A DNA stretch of 64,000 nt from Apostichopus japonicus (lineage: Eukaryota > Echinodermata > Holothuroidea > Aspidochirotida > Stichopodidae), in assembly GCF_037975245.1 (NCBI RefSeq), contig NC_092569.1, positions 6,380,501-6,444,500 on the forward strand. The letters run 5' to 3'. The position numbers and the translations under genes are program-made. Position 1 is the first letter of the stretch. Each line of letters starts with the position of its first letter. The notes under the pieces are model-generated. The model saw nothing but the letters and a program-made list of their open reading frames with translations, did not search any database and was not told the DNA's origin. This document shows, piece by piece, positions 33,404-44,880 of the stretch.

Positions 33404-36038
33404 ATAGTGCAGTTGCTTTGCTCAGCTTCGCTGGTACCATTTATTGCACCCAATTGAGATCAAGTAAAAATATCGATTTTTGAAACGTAGGTTCAATGTC
33501 GGATTTATCGTGTCATAAATGTATTCACTGATGAATAAATGAAGTTCTTTACCTTGAACAGACAAAGAGTAAGTTTCGCCTCATTATAGACAAAGCTATC
33601 ACAGTAAACATTAAATCGGTGTAACAGCTCACTCTTAATGTCGTAAATACTTTGGGCAGCTATTATGTCGGTAATTGTCATTTAAGATATGACGCATCCG
33701 TTAGGCTCAATGAAACAATGATTTAATTAAACTATGATATTGCGAGAGAGATACATGCAAGCCACAAAAATCCAGATCCTGATTGACAACATATCAAATA
33801 AGATGTTCTCCTACTGCTTTTGGGCACTTTTCCTGAATGAGAACATCTGAGCAATTGATATGGACACCTAATAAGTGCACGTTACCATATGTTGTACGGG
33901 GTTGTTATCTCTCCGGTTATTAGCGTATAAGCTTCAAGTGACCATTGGTAAGGTAACTAGCGATGGCGGGATGACTGGTGATTTGTTTACCTTTATCGCA
34001 TTAAACACGGCGGTGTTCACGTTACTTATCCTTCACTGGTCAATGTCCATGGGAAGACACTGAAGACCTATAGTGACATGGTGCTATGATTAAGCGTGTA
34101 ATAGTGGATCGGAACTAGACAAAGTATTGAACCGCCTGGGCTTTGATATCCATTCATAGAAAACGTATGTCATGACTGATCTCACACGATTATCGACCCA
34201 TCATAGCAATAAGTATGCTCCTGAATTTAAAGTAGAGAGTATTTTTAACAGAGGTCATACTTGAATTAAAAATAACACATAAAGGACATGTAAGGAATTT
34301 GACAGAACAATAACAATGTAACTGGCATATACATTTAAACTCTATATTATAAATGCATAGTTCACAGCCGCTTAGTGACTTGTTGTTGTTATTAAACAGC
34401 AACACCAAAGTACTTTAGACTAAACAAACGAAAGGACACGACAGGAGAGAACAAACACAAAACAAAAGCACGGCTGTTACCAAACTGTAATTAATCGGGA
34501 CCACCAAGATAACTATAGGGAGTACCGACATCTGAAGCTTAAAACATTAGCATATAACCTGTACCAAACGCATGGTTCTTACTTCCATTTTTTTTCTTGT
34601 TGAAAATAGAATGACGTAACTTTCACAACATTATATTATCTGCTGAACCTTTCAATGTGATTCTTTCCATACACAAAATTATATTCCCATCGACAATGTT
34701 ACCACCAGAACTCTTATTGTAATCTGTTGAAATCTGCTGGTAATCAGTTGAAATTTTTACCTCATATAGTAAATGAGACTATAGTTACTGTGTACAGCAA
34801 ATTGTTACATTGTTTTGTCAGTGAAAAAGCATCAAGCATCGTTGTATCTCCATAGAGGTCTACAAAGTATTATTAACTTAATGCAGCGATCTGAACAAAA
34901 TAAGATCTCTAAAACATTTTGAAAATTCTCCATGTATATTAAATAGCGGTTAGTTTCATAAATATGTATTGTTTTGTATAACATTCGCTTCATTCCTGTA
35001 AAGATATTTTAATAAAGAAAATTCTGAAACGTAACTTGGACGTCAAAGAAGGTTATTGTGCTTACTACCATTCCTACATGAAAGTCTTATCAAATCGTGA
35101 TTATTTTAACCAATTAACTGAAAGTTACTTATTGCAAGATACCCCACAATATACACACCGTCCAAAAAAGTAGGCATAATTTATGCAATTAAGCACAAAA
35201 TTTAGCATAATCAAATTAATTTTTGAAGACTGAAAGTATAGTGCAAACTCAAGATAGAAATATATATCCACAATTACTGTGTTGTGTTAGTTGAAACAGT
35301 CATAGCACTACTTTTTAACACATGTCATGTGATTTCCAAAGCCTATAACCATGTCTTGGACCAATTTGTTATTCTACATTATGTTGGTTTACTGATATTT
35401 GTTTAATAAGAATGAATTTGAAAGCTTAAAAAAAAAATGGTTTTTCATTAAAAAAGTGTAATTACACTTCTCAGTCAGTTCTCTATTAACGATTTGCTTC
35501 AATTTATTTTATCATTAATATATCTGCAGTAAGGTAATTAATAACCATTCTCTCAGTTTTCACTGATATATGTTAAACATTCAAGCTCTCTTTTTGTACT
35601 TTTCGAATCCATAAAGAGCCTATCTAGTAACAATAGCGCGTTTGCTTTAGCTGGAAATAATTGAAGGGTTATCACGCAAAGCCAATAAAATGAACTTACT
35701 GAATAGAACGAGAGACGCTACACGCCAAGCTTTATCTCTGGTAAAGTAAACGTTACATATTGCTGGAAGCGTGATTAATTGTCTTATTCTAAAGAAAAAA
35801 ACTAAATGTAAACCTAAGTGACAAAGCTGATTTACTGTCGATGACGTAATTACAATATCGCACTCTTATATTGATAATTAGTCACTTCGTCTAATCAGCT
35901 TTATAGTAATACATGTATATATTTGCTGAGAACAAAGCTATACGTAGTCTACTTTAAAGACATCACAGCAGCCAATTCAGTCTTTCAAAGCCTAACGTAG
36001 AACATCAATGACAAGTAGAACGGTCAACCTAGATCACA
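33404..36038. other. Intergenic upstream of gene D, no gene
   Basis: AT-rich DNA without recognisable coding exons or complete elements. A stretch about 35165-35215 (AGCATAATTTATGCAATT-like) resembles decayed interspersed repeat DNA, but I cannot name a family. Confidence 0.4.
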
Positions 36039-36108
36039 ATGAAGAGAAAGAAATTGTTTCAGCTTTTCTATTTAGCAATAATCATCATCGATATGATGGA
36101 AGCCGGAA
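36039..36108 (+). CDS. Gene D exon 1: signal peptide, donor mutated
   Basis: The exon encodes MKRKKLFQLFYLAIIIID followed by MMEAG, a clear signal peptide. The matching exon of gene E (49379-49448) has the same length and start. After the last base, gene E has GTAAGT but here the sequence is ATAAGT. The next GT, four bases on, would shift the frame relative to exon 2. This is not a U12-type AT-AC site, whose donor would read ATATCC. Confidence 0.7.
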
Positions 36109-37194
36109 ATAAGTATCGATTTGTCATGATACTAAAAATTGTATATTCCAGTTTCTTTCTATTTACCATAAACAAAATAACGATATGATTAGACTTTTTA
36201 AGTCTCCCGTGGGGGTTGTCAGGCTGTCTTGGTTGAGGGATTTGAACATACATAAAGTACATCCTGTTCTGTTTGAAATTTCGTTTCTATTCGATTAACT
36301 ATGTAGACTTCCACTTCTCTAAATCACATCATTCTTAGACATACTGCAGCAGGTTTGAAGTTCTTCTAATGGCTTATTTTAGTAACCTTGTGAAACAAGA
36401 GCAACGTGAGCAAGGCAACTTTCACAACATTTCGCAAATTACGAGCAAGGATTCTCCACTTTTGTGGGACCTCAAGCTGCTTGAATATCAACATAATTAC
36501 CCTTACCTATTCGTATATCCGTCTAGAATACAGACAATTGATTGGAAAATGTAAACTATCGGCGGGTTATCTATATTTTACTAACTTCTGTATGTTCATC
36601 TAGTTTTTTGTTGTTGGTGATATTAGAGTCACACCAGTTGATTTCTAGAAATATGCTGTGTTTACAGTTTCTAGGGCTATTGATATATGACCAATTAAAT
36701 TTCGTTTAAAAAAGTCAACCTTATGCCTTTCTTCAAACGTTTGAAGACGTTTAAATACCCAAGTCTTGGTTTAATTTGCGCAGTCGTTACACAGTACATT
36801 ATTTGTTATGGACTGACTGATTACGGAATACGTTTCATCAGATGAAGTTCTAGATGTTTGTACTACGGAAATAATATCACACAACTGACTAATGGATTAG
36901 TTATCTAAAGTTACGCCACATAACTGGCCATCATACCCAGAAACGTTTCTTCTCTCTTAGTATACAGTCAACTAGTTCAATATACAAAGAAGCACATCTG
37001 GACTGGAATTTGCAGTACGTGGACTGCTGCCAAATGCATTGTTTAATGTTATTGACGATTTCAATATTGGTTATGTATACCATCCGAATTTAAAATTTAC
37101 TTCATATTTGCTTCTTTTGTAAAGAATTCCATGTTCTGCTTTGTGCTTGCACATGTAGCTGCTTTTGATGTTTCTTCATTTTTCGTATTCATAG

Positions 37195-37260
37195 GGTTGT
37201 GTGATTTTGCTTCGAAATTTCCATGTAAAGTAAGTCACTGTTTACCTTCGCCTTGTAAAA
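37195..37260 (+). CDS. Gene D exon 2: short Cys-rich segment
   Basis: A 66-nt phase 1-1 exon (acceptor TTCATAG, donor GTAAGT). It encodes LCDFASKFPCKVSHCLPSPC, close to gene E exon 2. Its four cysteines match no domain I know. An internal GTAAGT at 37230 is a second potential donor. Confidence 0.7.
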
Positions 37261-37987
37261 GTAAGTAAAAAAAACAGAAAAACAGAATGTTGACAAACTA
37301 TGGTTTATATTATAAGAAGTTTAACATGACACAAAGTTGATGTATTTCCTTTCACTGTGTTGCAAGTTGTTTTCAACGTCTTCCTATAGCTCGTTTAATT
37401 TTCATTTCAACCAAAAGTACTGGTACCAAATTCCATTGCTTTAGAGACAGCACTTAATATCGGTATTTGTTGGTTCGTTATTATATCTTCATGATCTGCG
37501 TGCATAATAATATAAAATATTATTATATAAAAAATTTCTGAGACCAAAGACATGTCATCCTCCTCACTTCAATTTGAAAATATTCTTTCATTTCATGATC
37601 TTTTTTTTTTAAAACAAGGTCTTGATTTGGAAAAATAAAGTATAGGTCTATAAGATATCGTCTCTTAGAACAGGCTTGTAATTTTTTTTACAATATTCGC
37701 ATTATTTACAATATTCTGTCTATAAAGACAGCCACTTCAAACATCCTCTTCTCTTCCTTTTTGGTCTGTTAAGATAACATCATGTTAATTTATTTCTGTC
37801 GTTAATGACCACAAAATTTGCCACTATCTTAAATCACTTTAATATGAAAACTGAAAACTGTAGTGCAAACTAACCAGAGAGAGGGTTTAATTCAACAATA
37901 TTCTCTTTCCATTTAATTGAACGCACTTTACAGCATTTATGTTAATACAAAATTGTCACTAAACATCCTTCCTATCCTTTTTTTCAG

Positions 37988-38056
37988 GTGAGGCAATGCA
38001 AGAAACAAAGGAACCAAATAATGCAATGGCCACTGAACCACAAAGCACGACTCCAG
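37988..38056 (+). CDS. Gene D exon 3: 69-nt Thr-rich linker exon
   Basis: A phase 1-1 exon of 69 nt, acceptor TTTTTCAG, donor GTAAGT. It encodes a linker with the end TEPQSTTP, similar to the repeat exons of gene E (TELQSTES). It is one of two tandem copies in gene D, whose upstream introns are also alike (period 495). Confidence 0.7.
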
Positions 38057-38482
38057 GTAAGTCCCGTAGCATAACACTCATTGAAATAACATCATGTAAA
38101 AATATAAGAAATCATTTTAATTATGCAATTGTTTGCGATTGTTATGACTTAGTTCCTGTTATGTAGTGAGAGGTTCATGACTAAAAGAAGAGATTATTAA
38201 ATTATGATACACGGACATATTATTTTATTATTATCTGGTCCATGGGGAATACGTTAACAATTTAGCTGATAATTTATTTGTGTTGTTAATGATATTCTTA
38301 TTTTCCACCATCTCATGCCACTTTCTTACGAAAACAAGATAAGTTTATAGTCTAAACTGTCGTGCAAACAACCAAAAAGAGGGCTTAAATAAAGAGAATT
38401 CTATTTCCATTTAATTGAACCCACTTCACAGCATTTATATTAATACAAAATTGTCACTAAATATCCTTCCTATCCTGTAAAG

Positions 38483-38551
38483 GTAAGACAATGCAAGATA
38501 CCAAACAACCAACTACTGCAGTCACTTCTGAACCACAAAGCACGACTCTAC
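38483..38551 (+). CDS. Gene D exon 4: second 69-nt Thr-rich linker exon
   Basis: Same length and phase as the previous exon. It encodes KTMQDTKQPTTAVTSEPQST and ends with the split codon before GTAAGT. The intron before it repeats the sequence before exon 3 (TTAATACAAAATTGTCACTA in both), so exon plus intron were duplicated together. Confidence 0.7.
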
Positions 38552-38761
38552 GTAAGTCACGTAGTATGTCAATAATATCATGTAATTATATATGTGACCA
38601 GTTTTATTATGCATTAATTTGCACTATGATTTATTACCATGCTTTCTTTAAAGTTGCAATTAGCTTTCCGCCGTTTAGTTCATATTAAGATGTTACTACA
38701 TGGAAACATTTAAAAAAAAATCATGAGATTTCAATGCTAAACTGCTCTTATCTCCATGCAG

Positions 38762-38976
38762 GTTCTTTGATGTATACGTGTCCTCCGAACATGATCTATG
38801 GAAACTGCACTTGTGAAGCAACATGTGAAGATCCCAAAGGAGAGTCTGCTTGTAACAGTACCTGTTTAGCTAGTAAGGGCTGTATCTGCAAAGCTGGATT
38901 AATGCTAAATGGAAGTGACTGTATCAGTGCGAGTAGATGCAGCTGTTTCGTTGCAGATGTCAACTTGGTTATATCG
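38762..38976 (+). CDS. Gene D exon 5: TIL domain
   Basis: A 215-nt exon, phase 1 to 0, acceptor CATGCAG, donor GTGAGC. It encodes TCPPNMIYGNCTCEATC, CNSTC, GCICKAGLMLNGSDC, SRCSC, a full TIL cysteine set. It is clearly diverged from genes A and B but has the same exon borders. Confidence 0.8.
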
Positions 38977-39121
38977 GTGAGCTATTGTGACATCTATTTA
39001 AATGTCAGCTGACAATTGAAAGATTTTCCCTTTAAATGGATATTTGATCACATCATTTAATTAATCTTACGACATTTGTGTTAAGGCTTCCAATGTATAG
39101 ATTACATTTCATCTGTTTTAG

Positions 39122-39328
39122 AATGGAGAAACATACGTTAACGAAAACTGCACCCAGAAGTGTTCCTGTAGCAATAACCGATTGATCTGTGAGGATGACT
39201 ACAACTGTAGTATAAATGCTGTGTGTGATGTCAAGAATGAAGTACGACAGTGTTATTGTAATGAAGGATATGAAGGTGAAGGTGAAATTTGTGAATCCTT
39301 GTATACAGACTGCCAGGATGTATACACT
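39122..39328 (+). CDS. Gene D exon 6, first part: TILa/EGF and fibrinogen start, then interrupted
   Basis: It opens after GTTTTAG in phase 0 with NGETYVNENCTQKCSCSNN (TILa), then CSINAVCDVKNEVRQCYC and YEGEGEIC (EGF-like), then TDCQDVYT, the first residues of the fibrinogen domain. From about 39329 the sequence changes to repeat DNA and the expected GIYKIKP / FEVYC segment is absent. Confidence 0.75.
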
Positions 39329-39339
39329 CTTAAAATTGT

Positions 39340-39600
39340 TGGGCAAATTATTGCCCAACCTGGGCAATTATTTACACAACCGTTGGGTCCGTATGCCTCC
39401 TGGTTGATATTGGGCAAGAAAGTGCCCAACTAAGTTGGTTAATGATTTTGCCCAGCAAACGGTTAAATAAATACCCAACACCTTTGCCCAACGCCTTTAC
39501 CCAACAATGTTGGTCAGCGATTTGCCCAATGGTTGTGTAAAACCTTTTACCAATGGATTTTTCTTTACCCAATGATTCTTGCCCAACAGCTAGTTAAAAA
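39340..39600. repeat. Cluster of TTGGGCA / TGCCCAA motifs
   Basis: Short complementary motifs such as TTGGGCAA, TTGCCCAA, GTGCCCAACT and TTTGCCCAATGG recur about a dozen times within 260 bp in both orientations. The region can fold extensively and looks like the subterminal region of a transposon. Confidence 0.6.
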
Positions 39601-41567
39601 TAATAGTGGTTGGTTAACTAATACAATACCAACATTGGATTGTAACATTTTTCATACAACTGGGTTTATTTAATAGGTTATAAAGCTTAAACAGAGAATG
39701 ATAAAGAACAAACAAGTATTACATGTTTTTCATACTTTTATTTTTCTGGTCTTAGCCGACTTCAGATTGTTCCTCCAGTATGAATTCTCACAGCATTCAG
39801 TGCTTGACTTCTATTTACCTGGTTAAATGATCTGTGACTTCCATCCAAAGCAATAATTTCATAAACTCACAATGGGGATAAACACATATCAACAATATTA
39901 AAGCTGAAAATATTAGCTATCCATATTTTGCCATTGTTTACTATATTCAGTTCTTGAAATGTGTTGACCACAGAAGACCTCCTGTATGTTGACATCAACT
40001 GCACAAGGTACAGGTGCAACACACAATCATGTACAGCTTAATGTTGGTCTCTTTCAAGCAATTCTGGTCTTAATAAGTGAATATAATATCACTGATAATT
40101 TCCAACATATAGTCAATTGAAGCTAACCATTTTATGTTTTAAACAAGGACACACAAACCGAAAAATATTGATACACCATTGTATCTGCAATTGCTTTAAC
40201 AAGGAGCCAAGGCATATTTTGCTAACATTTTGATTATGCTTAGATGATTGATGAACTGTAAAATTTAAACATCTTTTCAAACAAAAGCCAAATGGTTACA
40301 CATCCCACATTGATTCTACATACTAGAAATAAAAGCAGCTTCAAGATCACAATTATAAGTGATCATAGGGACACTGCTGGCACCTGATCTGTTAAACACA
40401 CAAAATTAAATGTTTGTTTGATATACCAACCCTGCCTCAACCTTTCACAACTGTATACAATAACAAATCTACCCCCACCCCCCCCCCCCCCAAAAAAAAT
40501 ACAGATTTTTTGTAGGTACAGTTTGCCAAGGCAAACAGTTACTATTTCCCTTTAATATGTAAATATATATGAAACTAAAGCAACCTGTGAACATGTCAGG
40601 TTAATACCGAGAAACCATTTGAAAAGTTTGTTGCAAGACACTTTGACCCTTAAACACTTCTGCTTGCTACGAAAGCTCCAAAGGCACTCAGTGAACGACT
40701 TTTGATAAAACCAAGTTCATATACCTCAGCATGGAAAACCTCCCAAACCCCCTTACATTGAGTTTGGAACTTAATGTCCAACACATAATGACTTTAAAAC
40801 AAATAGTCTACTGCCGTTAGGAGTGAGGACTGCATTATTGGATGTCTCTCAATTATCACAAAAAAATGCTGAGGGGAACCTTTGCTCTCTCCTAAGCACA
40901 GAATGAATGGCTGTGGTCGCTCATCCTTCGATATTGTCTTGCAGTAGTCCTCTAACACTTGTCACCGACTGCAAATTAAAGAAAATAAACTCCTCGAGTT
41001 GCAAATAAAATGTAACAAAAACAGGTGGATAGACAGAGTTTTAAGACTTCTGAACAATGCTATGATACTGTGGACCAGTATAATTAAAAGAAAAAACAGG
41101 TCAGGAAAGTCAACATAGTTATCTTGACAAGGTTTTGAAAGTGTAACGCCCACCCCATTAATGTCAAATGACCTTTCCCTTGCACTATCAAGTACCGGAT
41201 CACTTCATTGTTATGACCAGGGTTTACATACCGACGATGAAATTTATTGAACCTTCCCCCATTTCATCACTAGTGTAATTTAAAAAAAATGCCCTGGTGG
41301 CTTCTAATGACCTCTGACCTCTACTATAATCAATGGGTTCATGTACTCATGTTGGCAAACCTATATGCATCACATATGAGATTCATCTAACTTTCACTCT
41401 TTAATTTAGCATATTTACAAGGTTTTAAGTGTTTGGCCCTTGTTAACCTCAAATGACCTTTGACCACTAGCACAATAAGTAGCATTCTTCTGCTCACTAT
41501 AAACAACAACACACCAAGTTTATGAGGTTAAACAAACTTTCAGCTGAGCTGGTATGAACCAAAAGGT

Positions 41568-41755
41568 ACTTTTTAAGAAAAAGTCACCCAGGAAAGAACC
41601 TGGGCACGAAAACCAAACTACCAAACGACTGATCCGCTCTCAGCCCCAGTCCCCTTGCATCGGGACTGTGACTGTGTGATCATCGTCAGGTGTGTATCAC
41701 CATTCCCGAAGGGAACAGATACTACACATGATCTTAGCCAAAAGGCCGAGAAGCG
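41568..41755 (-). mobile_element. SINE-like retroposon with a U2 snRNA-derived head, copy 2
   Basis: 188 bp, identical to 29821-30008 except for one base (CATTCCCG against CATTCCCT on the + strand). It is flanked by an exact 12-bp direct repeat GAACCAAAAGGT (41556-41567 and 41760-41771), with four extra bases AAAG between the U2 5' end and the right repeat. The perfect flanking repeat and near identity of the two copies indicate recent retroposition. Confidence 0.85.
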
Positions 41756-42245
41756 AAAGGAACCAAAAGGTGTACCACCAAAAGAATACCAAAAAAAATA
41801 TATAATTAATGATTTTGCTTACTGGCTGATCGTCTATGGATGCTTGAAGGCAACTAGTCACCGTAGTAGATCCGCTCGTCTTTGCCCGTCCTCGAAAAAG
41901 CAATGGCAACAGCAAGAAAGCTAAGTTCTTCTTTTCATCTGTAAAAGAGATTAAGGCAAGAAATGAGAATGCTTGCAGGTATAAACGACAAAAACATTAA
42001 TAAGGCAAACTATAGTCTGACCATATAAAACTTCAAGGACTGAGGATAAAATTCAAGGGATCTACACCGCCCTAAATGTGCTCCACAATTTTATGCTCAT
42101 ACACATTAATAACAGCAACATGAAAGTTAATGTGGCATGTGTACTCATAGGGGACCTACACATTTGTATTAGAAGACTTAATTACCTACCCTACACACTA
42201 ATTTCAAGCCAAATTTTATAAGATTTTGAAGGAAAAAAATGAAAA

Positions 42246-42287
42246 AGCCCATATGTATATAAAATGGAAAACGGTGGAGGATGGACC
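42246..42287 (+). CDS. Gene D exon 6, remnant of second part
   Basis: The in-frame sequence ends SPYVYKMENGGGWT before donor GTAAGT at 42288. It aligns with [15 protein letters not shown] of gene B but lacks the cysteine and two further residues. It is the right-hand stump of the interrupted exon. Confidence 0.6.
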
Positions 42288-42637
42288 GTAAGTCTTTATA
42301 GAACAACATGAATGTTTCAACTGTGTATATGTGAGGTATAATGATTTAGTCTATAACAGACGCTAATGGAAGTACAAGTTTCGGTTTTCAGTTTTGTTGC
42401 ACTTTTATAATTCCTTACCGGGGATTGAGTATAACTTAAAATACTTTAGTAGATGAAAAGGATGACAATCCTAAAAATTGCCCACCCCCTAAAGAAAGAA
42501 AGGAAGTCCTACGTTCTTTATACTGAAATAATATTTGTTAAATATATATTCGTTCGGTATTTCGTTACTCCCTGTTAGTATGAATCAACTGCTCGCCCAT
42601 CATAACCTTTCATTATTTTGACCCGCTATCCTCTCAG

Positions 42638-42899
42638 GTGTTTCAACGTCGTACTGATGGCTTTACTAGTTTTTATCAAAACTGGACTGCGTATAAAGAA
42701 GGGTTCGGTGACAGCAGGAACTTATGGCTAGGAAATGAAAAGCTCCATTACTTGACGAACCAGAGAAACTACAAGCTTCGCTTTGACATCACTACTTCTA
42801 GTGGATCGGCTTTATATGCTGAATATACAGAGTTTCAAATACAGTCTGAAAGCAACTACTACACAATGAATAAACTGGGCAGGAGCATTGGAAATACAG
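42638..42899 (+). CDS. Gene D exon 7: middle of fibrinogen domain
   Basis: A 262-nt exon, phase 0 to 1, acceptor CTCTCAG, donor GTTTGT. It encodes VFQRRTDGFTSFYQNWTAYK, LWLGNEKLHYLTNQR, YAEYTEFQIQSESNYY. It is open and well conserved. Confidence 0.8.
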
Positions 42900-43952
42900 G
42901 TTTGTTGCATACTTGTTATTTGAGCCTCTCCTTGGATAGTAGGTCAAGTTAGAGTTACTTGTTATGTTCACACTAAACTTCATGAGAAAATGGTCGTCAC
43001 GGTTTCACCACATTTTGATGTTAAAAATTACCAACAAATTATGTATAAGTACACTTGAACAGAAACCCTTACAACAACAATCCCCTGCTCATTTCACACG
43101 TCACACTTCTCTAGTTGTATCGACGAGAAAATTATATAGTTTATCATCCATTTCAGGGTATGTATGATCAGTGTCGCGCATTAACTAGAAAGCAAAAACC
43201 GATAGAAACAGAACAAGTGATGAAGTAATCAAAAATACCATGTTGTTGTTGATTTGTATCTCCCTTTCAACCATCTCAAGTAGTTGTAATTGATGTAAAG
43301 AAGCGCCTTTTTACTTTCGCCAGTTTTTATTTTATCATCTTGGAAAAGCAAAGATCGTTTTCTTTCGAATGGGATTTGAGCCAGCAATCTCATGATTTCT
43401 TTACAAAAATCAATTTGCAAACAATCTCGTCCTATTGGGGCCATTACTTTAAATAGACCGTATAGTGTAGGTATTTATCCTATCCACATATCAATTCGAT
43501 ATCATTGGTATCATTGACAAAACACCGAAGTAGTCTGACCAGCAGATGAATTTGAACGTTGCAGAATTAGCAAGCATCAGTATAAGAACAGGATATATTA
43601 TGGAAGAGGAATACGACTATATATCTCCACAGAACCAGTAAAAGAGAATACAAAATTGAGGGCGTGCAGTAAACACACACTTCTAGCAGAATAATGATTA
43701 GTATAACATCTGTGAAACAATTAAATCAAGAAGACCCATAGAGACATAGATAAAATTACAAATATTAAAAAATAATAACTAAATCAAAACTAGTTAATGG
43801 AAAGCCCAGGATTTAGCTTTCGGTTAGGACCCAATACAATTGTTACTAATTTTATCATAATATTTAATATCTGAATAAAACCAACTGTTACCAAACTGCT
43901 TATCCACTGAAGAGCCAGTGTGTAATAGAATGTGTAAACGTAATAGGGCGTG

Positions 43953-44090
43953 ACGTCTCGATCCTAGCAAGATCCTCCTTAGGGGCCGAATGACAAATTA
44001 CAGTGACAAGTTACAGTAACAGAAGGGACCCTTCCGTTACTGTAACTTGTCATTCGGCATCTGAGGAGGATCCTGCTAGGATCGAAACGT
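43953..44090. repeat. Foldback hairpin repeat
   Basis: The left arm (43953-44027) and right arm (44029-44090) are complementary: GATCCTAGCAAGATCCTCC pairs with GGAGGATCCTGCTAGGATC, and CCGAATGACAA and TTACAGTAAC also pair with the other arm. The left arm has a small internal tandem copy (ATTACAGTGAC, GTTACAGTAAC). It lies in the gene D intron between exons 7 and 8 and is probably a MITE-like foldback. Confidence 0.75.
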
Positions 44091-44431
44091 CCGGCCCACT
44101 TACTTATACGCAATAATTAATATCAACAGACAATATTCTCCTGTTGGCAAGCATAGTTTGTATGTTAATATACATTAGTTTATTTAAACCCACCTCCATT
44201 CAGAAGGAAACCTAATTAAACTAAAGAACAGTAAAGAATAAATTAGCACTTGAAATATAATGAATTCTGAACCTCTTTCAAGGTAATCCTCCCCTCCCTC
44301 CCCACCCCCTTCTTACCAGTATATTATGAAACTGATTTATTATCAAAAGTGTGCAATACATCAGGATACGTACGCTATTGTTTATTGTACTAGCATTAAT
44401 TACTGATGGTTCTTACTATCTTACCTCACAG

Positions 44432-44730
44432 GTAATTTTTTCGTTGACAGCAGAGGAAAACAATTCAGTACGTATGACAGAGACAATGACGCATGTGGTA
44501 TCTACAACTGTGCAGAGAAGCACAGAGGCGGCTGGTGGCACTCGAATACTTGGTGTCGGTGCTTTTCTAATTACAATTGCGATTATTTCCAATACAGCAG
44601 CAGCTGTACGTCAGGTTGTACTTATGAAAACCTCAACGGTGTCTACAATGGTAACAACGGAGAAAACATTTTCTCTAATGGTAACTGCAACCTCCAATTC
44701 GTTGAGATGAAAATTCGACCGTCCTCTTAA
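44432..44730 (+). CDS. Gene D last exon: C-terminal fibrinogen subdomain
   Basis: The exon runs from CTCACAG to TAA at 44728-44730. It encodes NFFVDSRGKQFSTYDRDNDA, IYNCAEKHRGGWW, CTYENLNGVYN and ends FVEMKIRPSS. The DRDND calcium motif is intact. A block rich in Cys and Ser between GGWW and CTYENLNG is longer than in genes A and B and adds several cysteines. Confidence 0.8.
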
Positions 44731-44874
44731 CTTGATGAACAAGATGCCTGTGGAACTGAGCATTTTAGGAAACATTTTTCATAATTACTCAAAGTTCAAA
44801 AAGTCTGGCCAAACGGAGCGTGGTTGGAATGGATTTTATGAATGACTTTTACTTGTGTGTAAAATTTCATGTTT

Positions 44875-44880
44875 ATTAAA
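44875..44880 (+). other. Possible polyadenylation signal, gene D
   Basis: ATTAAA lies 145 bases after the TAA, the same variant hexamer as in genes A and B. Confidence 0.35.

Larger units (their letters stand above)
39329..42245. mobile_element. About 2.9-kb insertion splitting gene D exon 6
   Basis: It lies exactly between TDCQDVYT (39328) and the exon remnant ending ENGGGWT (42287). Its left 300 bp carry many copies of TTGGGCA / TGCCCAA in both orientations (39340-39600). The rest is non-coding and includes a U2-headed SINE (41568-41755), a C-run (about 40476-40490) and scattered TGACCT-rich stretches. No terminal inverted repeats or target duplication could be fixed and about 25 codons of the exon are missing, so the event included a deletion. 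I cannot assign a family. Confidence 0.6.
36039..44730 (+). pseudogene. FReD gene D: signal-linker-TIL-EGF-fibrinogen gene, probably disabled
   Basis: Exon pieces: 36039-36108, 37195-37260, 37988-38056, 38483-38551, 38762-38976, 39122-39328 continued at about 42246-42287, 42638-42899 and 44432-44730 (TAA). The order is signal peptide, Cys-rich segment, two 69-nt Thr-rich linker exons, TIL, TILa/EGF, fibrinogen domain. Two lesions are visible. The first exon's donor reads ATAAGT where gene E has GTAAGT. The exon that opens the fibrinogen domain is split by about 2.9 kb, with roughly 25 codons lost. All other exons are open, so inactivation, if real, is recent. It is the closest paralogue of gene E in the window. 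Confidence 0.7.

Noticed and set aside
36105-36114. U12-type AT-AC intron for gene D exon 1
   Set aside because: The sequence ATAAGTATCG does not match the ATATCCTT U12 donor, and the paralogue has an ordinary GTAAGT.
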